The notes beneath the pieces were generated by a model, which had not been told where the DNA came from, did no database searches, and worked only from the letters and a program-made list of their open reading frames with translations. Below, one piece after another: positions 14,253 through 16,477 of a stretch of 16,477 nt of DNA. The DNA is from JBBIRM01 sp037441765 (GTDB lineage Bacteria; Desulfobacterota; BSN033; UBA1163): positions 1-16,477 of the forward strand of contig JBBIRM010000051.1 of NCBI GenBank assembly GCA_037441765.1, read 5' to 3'. The translations under genes and the position numbers were made by a program. Within the stretch, counting starts at the first letter, position 1, and each line of letters starts with the position of its first letter.

Positions 14253-14810
14253 TTATTTTTTTGTGCCGGTGGCTTTGACCCGATTAAAGTATTCCAGCAA
14301 TTCTTTGGCCAACCCCTTTGATCGAATCAGCACAGAGACTTCGTTATTATTTGTGAGGGCATAGTATGTCCAGTTGGTACTTCCCAAGAGGATGAGATGC
14401 TCATCCACAATCATAAACTTGGCATGAGTTGTTTTAAAGAACGGGTCATAAATGACCTCCACCCCCTCTTTTGCAAGGATTTTGCCGGTGGCAAGATTCC
14501 TTTCAGTGGTACGGTCTTTTCCTTCTTTCACCTCCAGGATCACTTCGACCGTTACCCCACGTTTCTTTGCACCCATAAGTTCCTGGATGAGAAGGTTGGA
14601 AGGGGTGTTGGGATACTTCTCATAATATCCCATCTCAAACATCATCACCCTGATTGAAGACTTTGCCTCCTGGATCATCTTTTTTGCAATTCGAAAATAT
14701 TGTGCATCGGTTACCAATTGGACATCTTCAGCAGGCAAGGTAAAAGAAAGTGGAGTGGATAGAGTGGAGAGGAGGAAAAAGAAAAAGAGACTTAGGGTCA
14801 TTCTCCTCAT
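14253..14810 (-). CDS. Secreted phospholipase D-like nuclease, single HKD motif
   Basis: A 185-residue protein with a signal peptide (basic start, LSLFFFFLLSTLSTPLSF, likely cleaved after about residue 25) and one PLD catalytic motif: H129, K131 and D136 (HAKFMIVDEH) followed by GSTNWT (143-148) and the NNNE element. Single-HKD proteins of this size (the Nuc nuclease / BfiI catalytic-domain branch) work as dimers and cut phosphodiester bonds in DNA, or sometimes lipids. Export to the periplasm or outside is predicted. I chose ATG 14810 because AAGGAGG lies about 9 nt upstream, inside the end of sua5; a TTG one codon earlier is also open. The ATG overlaps the sua5 stop by one base, so it is the last gene of the purE-sua5 unit. 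Its role there is not obvious; substrate unknown. Confidence 0.85.
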   Translation of the reverse strand: MRRMTLSLFFFFLLSTLSTPLSFTLPAEDVQLVTDAQYFRIAKKMIQEAKSSIRVMMFEMGYYEKYPNTPSNLLIQELMGAKKRGVTVEVILEVKEGKDRTTERNLATGKILAKEGVEVIYDPFFKTTHAKFMIVDEHLILLGSTNWTYYALTNNNEVSVLIRSKGLAKELLEYFNRVKATGTKK

Positions 14811-15865
14811 CAATCCAAACCTCCTTTTCGACCCTTCCCATTTTTTACCTCTGCCTGGTGGTAGGAAACAATTTGGTGACTGACACGGCGGAGGCGATCC
14901 ATGATGGCCCGGCCCAGACCCATCTCAGGAAAAGTTTGTGCCAGTATCAGATCCAAACCTAAACTATCCAATCGGCGAATGGCTGAGAATAGATTGGCTG
15001 CAGCCTCTCTTAAATCCCCACTTTTTGAAAGGACCTCGACATAATTTAGGTTGTAAAAAGGGCCTGGGTCATGGAAAGCAAGAAGCCCAATCCTTTTCCC
15101 ACTGTATTCTTTAATGGTCTTTTCAGACCAGTTAAGTAAAATGGGAGTCCGTGGAGCATAATGCCTTGGAAACATTCCTGGGGCTAAAGTTTTTTCCGTA
15201 TTTTGTTGATTTAATTCTACCTTTCCAATCATCGATTCAATCTCTTCAAGTGGAATCCCACCTGGTCTTAATAATTTAGGATTTTCCTCGGAAAAAGAGA
15301 TAATGGTAGACTCTATCCCTACCTCACAGGGCCCTCCATCCAGGACAAAGTCGATCTGATCACCCAGTTGTTCATAAACATGCTCCGCTCTTGTGGGGCT
15401 TAAATAACCAAAAGGATTGGCGCTGGGACCAACAATCGGTGAGCCTGCAAGTTCGATCAACCTCAATGCCATTGAGTGTCTCGGCATTCGAATTGCAACC
15501 GTTGGTAGACCAGCAGTTACAATGTCAGGAACTTTCTCCTTCTTTAAGAGAACGATCGTCAAAGGACCAGGCCAAAACCGTTTGATCAATTTTTCGGCTT
15601 TGGCTGGGATCTCCTTGACTAATTTGCTAAGATCATTCCAGATTGCTACATGAACGATCAGTGGGTCGAAATATGGTCTTCCCTTAACCTCAAAAACACG
15701 GGCGATGGCCAGAGGATTAAAGGCATCTGCTCCCAAGCCATAAACCGTCTCAGTGGGAAAGGCCACAAGGCCGCCTCGTTTTATAATTTCAGCAGCCTGT
15801 TTTATTTCTCCATTTTCTTTCATAGGTTTTAGAATTTCGGGTGCGGAAGTGTTTCTGCATCCCAT
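14810..15865 (-). CDS. sua5: L-threonylcarbamoyladenylate synthase, two-domain Sua5 form
   Basis: A 351-residue protein. The N-terminal YrdC/Sua5 domain (about 18-225) has GGLVAFPTETVYGLGADA (31-48), KGRPYFDPLIVHV (61-73), VAIRMPRH, GPSANPFGYLSPT, and STIISF. A C-terminal Sua5 domain (about 240-345, beginning APGMFPRHYAPRTP) makes it the long Sua5 type rather than the short TsaC type. The enzyme makes threonylcarbamoyl-AMP from threonine, bicarbonate and ATP, the first step of the tRNA t6A37 modification read by ANN codons. It is cytoplasmic and nearly universal. The start at 15865 lies 28 nt after the purE stop without a clear Shine-Dalgarno. The first 14 residues are unlike the family, so the ATG at 15823 (MKENGEIKQ) may be the real start. 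The stop overlaps the phospholipase-like gene. Confidence 0.93.
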   Translation of the reverse strand: MGCRNTSAPEILKPMKENGEIKQAAEIIKRGGLVAFPTETVYGLGADAFNPLAIARVFEVKGRPYFDPLIVHVAIWNDLSKLVKEIPAKAEKLIKRFWPGPLTIVLLKKEKVPDIVTAGLPTVAIRMPRHSMALRLIELAGSPIVGPSANPFGYLSPTRAEHVYEQLGDQIDFVLDGGPCEVGIESTIISFSEENPKLLRPGGIPLEEIESMIGKVELNQQNTEKTLAPGMFPRHYAPRTPILLNWSEKTIKEYSGKRIGLLAFHDPGPFYNLNYVEVLSKSGDLREAAANLFSAIRRLDSLGLDLILAQTFPEMGLGRAIMDRLRRVSHQIVSYHQAEVKNGKGRKGGLD

Positions 15866-15893
15866 TATCGTTTCAGTCCGTTAGGTATCATTT

Positions 15894-16385
15894 TTACTTT
15901 TGTAACGTTCTCTTTGATTTCTTCTCGAGTTCCTTCCTCATCCTTGCCCTGAATTGTTCCAATTTTTTTGCAACCTCCGTGTATTTGATGGAAAGGATCT
16001 CGCAGGCCAGATAGGCTGCATTCTTTGCCCCATCAATACCAACGGTTGCAACAGGAACTCCTGGAGGCATTTGAACTGTTGAGTAAAGAGCATCCACCCC
16101 TTCAAGTGCCCCTGATTTGATAGGGACACCAATCACAGGAAGAGTGGTATGAGCAGCCAGAACCCCTGCCAGATGGGCCGACATCCCAGCACCTGCAATG
16201 AGTACCTCGATGCCGCGCTTTCTTGCCTCTTTCGCATATCTTGCAGTTTTTTCAGGCAATCGGTGGGCGGAACGAATGTTCATCTCAAAGGGAATGCCCA
16301 TCTCCCTCAACACCTCTGCCGTCTTTTCCATCACAGGCAAATCACTTTCACTTCCCATCAGAATTCCAACAAGTGGCTTTTTCAT
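15894..16385 (-). CDS. purE: N5-carboxyaminoimidazole ribonucleotide mutase
   Basis: A 163-residue protein matching class I PurE in length and motifs: GSESDLPVM (11-19), SAHRLPEKT (39-47) with the catalytic H41, AGAGMSAHLAGVLAAHT (64-80), GVPIKSGALEGVDALYS (86-102) and VQMPPGVPVATVGI. It converts N5-CAIR to CAIR in de novo purine synthesis as an octamer in the cytoplasm. PurE of class I normally needs a PurK partner; purK is not in the window and could lie upstream (to the right). GGGAGAGGG lies 4 nt before the ATG, within a long purine-rich leader. The gene heads the minus-strand unit with sua5 and the secreted phospholipase D-like gene. The C-terminal tail is Lys/Arg-rich (RMRKELEKKSKRTLQK), longer than usual. 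Confidence 0.96.
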   Translation of the reverse strand: MKKPLVGILMGSESDLPVMEKTAEVLREMGIPFEMNIRSAHRLPEKTARYAKEARKRGIEVLIAGAGMSAHLAGVLAAHTTLPVIGVPIKSGALEGVDALYSTVQMPPGVPVATVGIDGAKNAAYLACEILSIKYTEVAKKLEQFRARMRKELEKKSKRTLQK

Positions 16386-16421
16386 AAAACCCTCTCCCCC
16401 TCACCCTTCCCCTCTTCCCTC
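16386..16421. other. Pyrimidine-rich tract in front of purE
   Basis: On the plus strand this stretch is nearly all C and T, with CCCTCTCCCC and TCACCC words also found in the arms of the palindrome at 14132-14180. On the purE transcript it becomes a G/A-rich leader with several Shine-Dalgarno-like words. It may be a degraded half copy of the same repeat, or simply a purine-rich leader. The bases up to 16477 are AT-rich and show no gene. Confidence 0.35.
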
Positions 16422-16477
16422 GGAGACTGTGTCATAATTAGGGGTGGGAAAAAATTTTTTAGTATGAACAATAAAAT

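Noticed and set aside
14253..14810. Phospholipase D-like protein as an antiphage or toxin effector
   Set aside because: It has a signal peptide, no immunity or sensor gene beside it, and sits at the end of a housekeeping operon.
1..16477. CRISPR array, tRNA, rRNA, transposase or integrase
   Set aside because: I saw no evenly spaced direct repeats, no cloverleaf-like sequence, and no transposase or integrase motifs on either strand.

Overview
The window looks like chromosome from an anaerobic, moderate-GC bacterium. Desulfobacterota (old Deltaproteobacteria, Syntrophus-like) is my best guess. The guess rests on a giant acyl-CoA dehydratase activase, a Na+-pumping decarboxylase membrane module, a DUF523-DUF1722 protein and an AttEFGH-type lipid-export operon. 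This is inference; there is no rRNA or other taxonomic marker in the window.

Layout. (1) 1-294: the 3' end of an MFS transporter. (2) 504-4691: a 1395-residue protein fusing two complete BadF/HgdC-type ATPase and [4Fe-4S] modules to a dehydratase-like C-terminal half. (3) 4898-6213: the small gamma subunit and the large beta subunit of a Na+-translocating decarboxylase, without the carboxyltransferase and biotin carrier subunits. (4) 6232-6744 (minus): a small membrane-anchored protein of unknown function. (5) 6963-7910: a DUF523-DUF1722 protein interrupted by one in-frame UGA, exactly where the family has a conserved cysteine. (6) 8078-12459: a tightly packed operon of ABC ATPase, fused double-FtsX permease and secreted AttH/CrtC-like lipocalin protein. 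(7) 12688-14039 (minus): tatD and a CoA-pyrophosphatase-type Nudix gene with overlapping ends. (8) 14132-14180: a perfect 23-bp palindrome. (9) 14253-16385 (minus): purE, sua5 and a secreted single-HKD phospholipase D-like protein, read as one operon.

How the genes may work together. Region 2 and region 3 suggest a shared theme. Activator-driven radical dehydration of 2-hydroxyacyl-CoA and Na+-coupled decarboxylation of glutaconyl-CoA are consecutive steps in anaerobic glutamate fermentation. The second step is also used in anaerobic benzoyl-CoA degradation. The ABC/AttH operon probably moves a lipid or lipoprotein-like substrate out of the inner membrane. The minus-strand genes at the right are housekeeping (purine synthesis, tRNA t6A, nucleotide clean-up), with a secreted nuclease/phospholipase at the operon end.

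The most interesting point is the UGA codon at 7089-7091. The frame stays open and family-like for 272 codons after it, a good sigma70-type promoter precedes the gene, and an 8-bp hairpin begins 16 nt after the UGA. A new selenocysteine-containing DUF523 protein is therefore possible. The hairpin loop lacks the usual G, and a recent nonsense mutation or a sequencing error cannot be excluded from the sequence alone.
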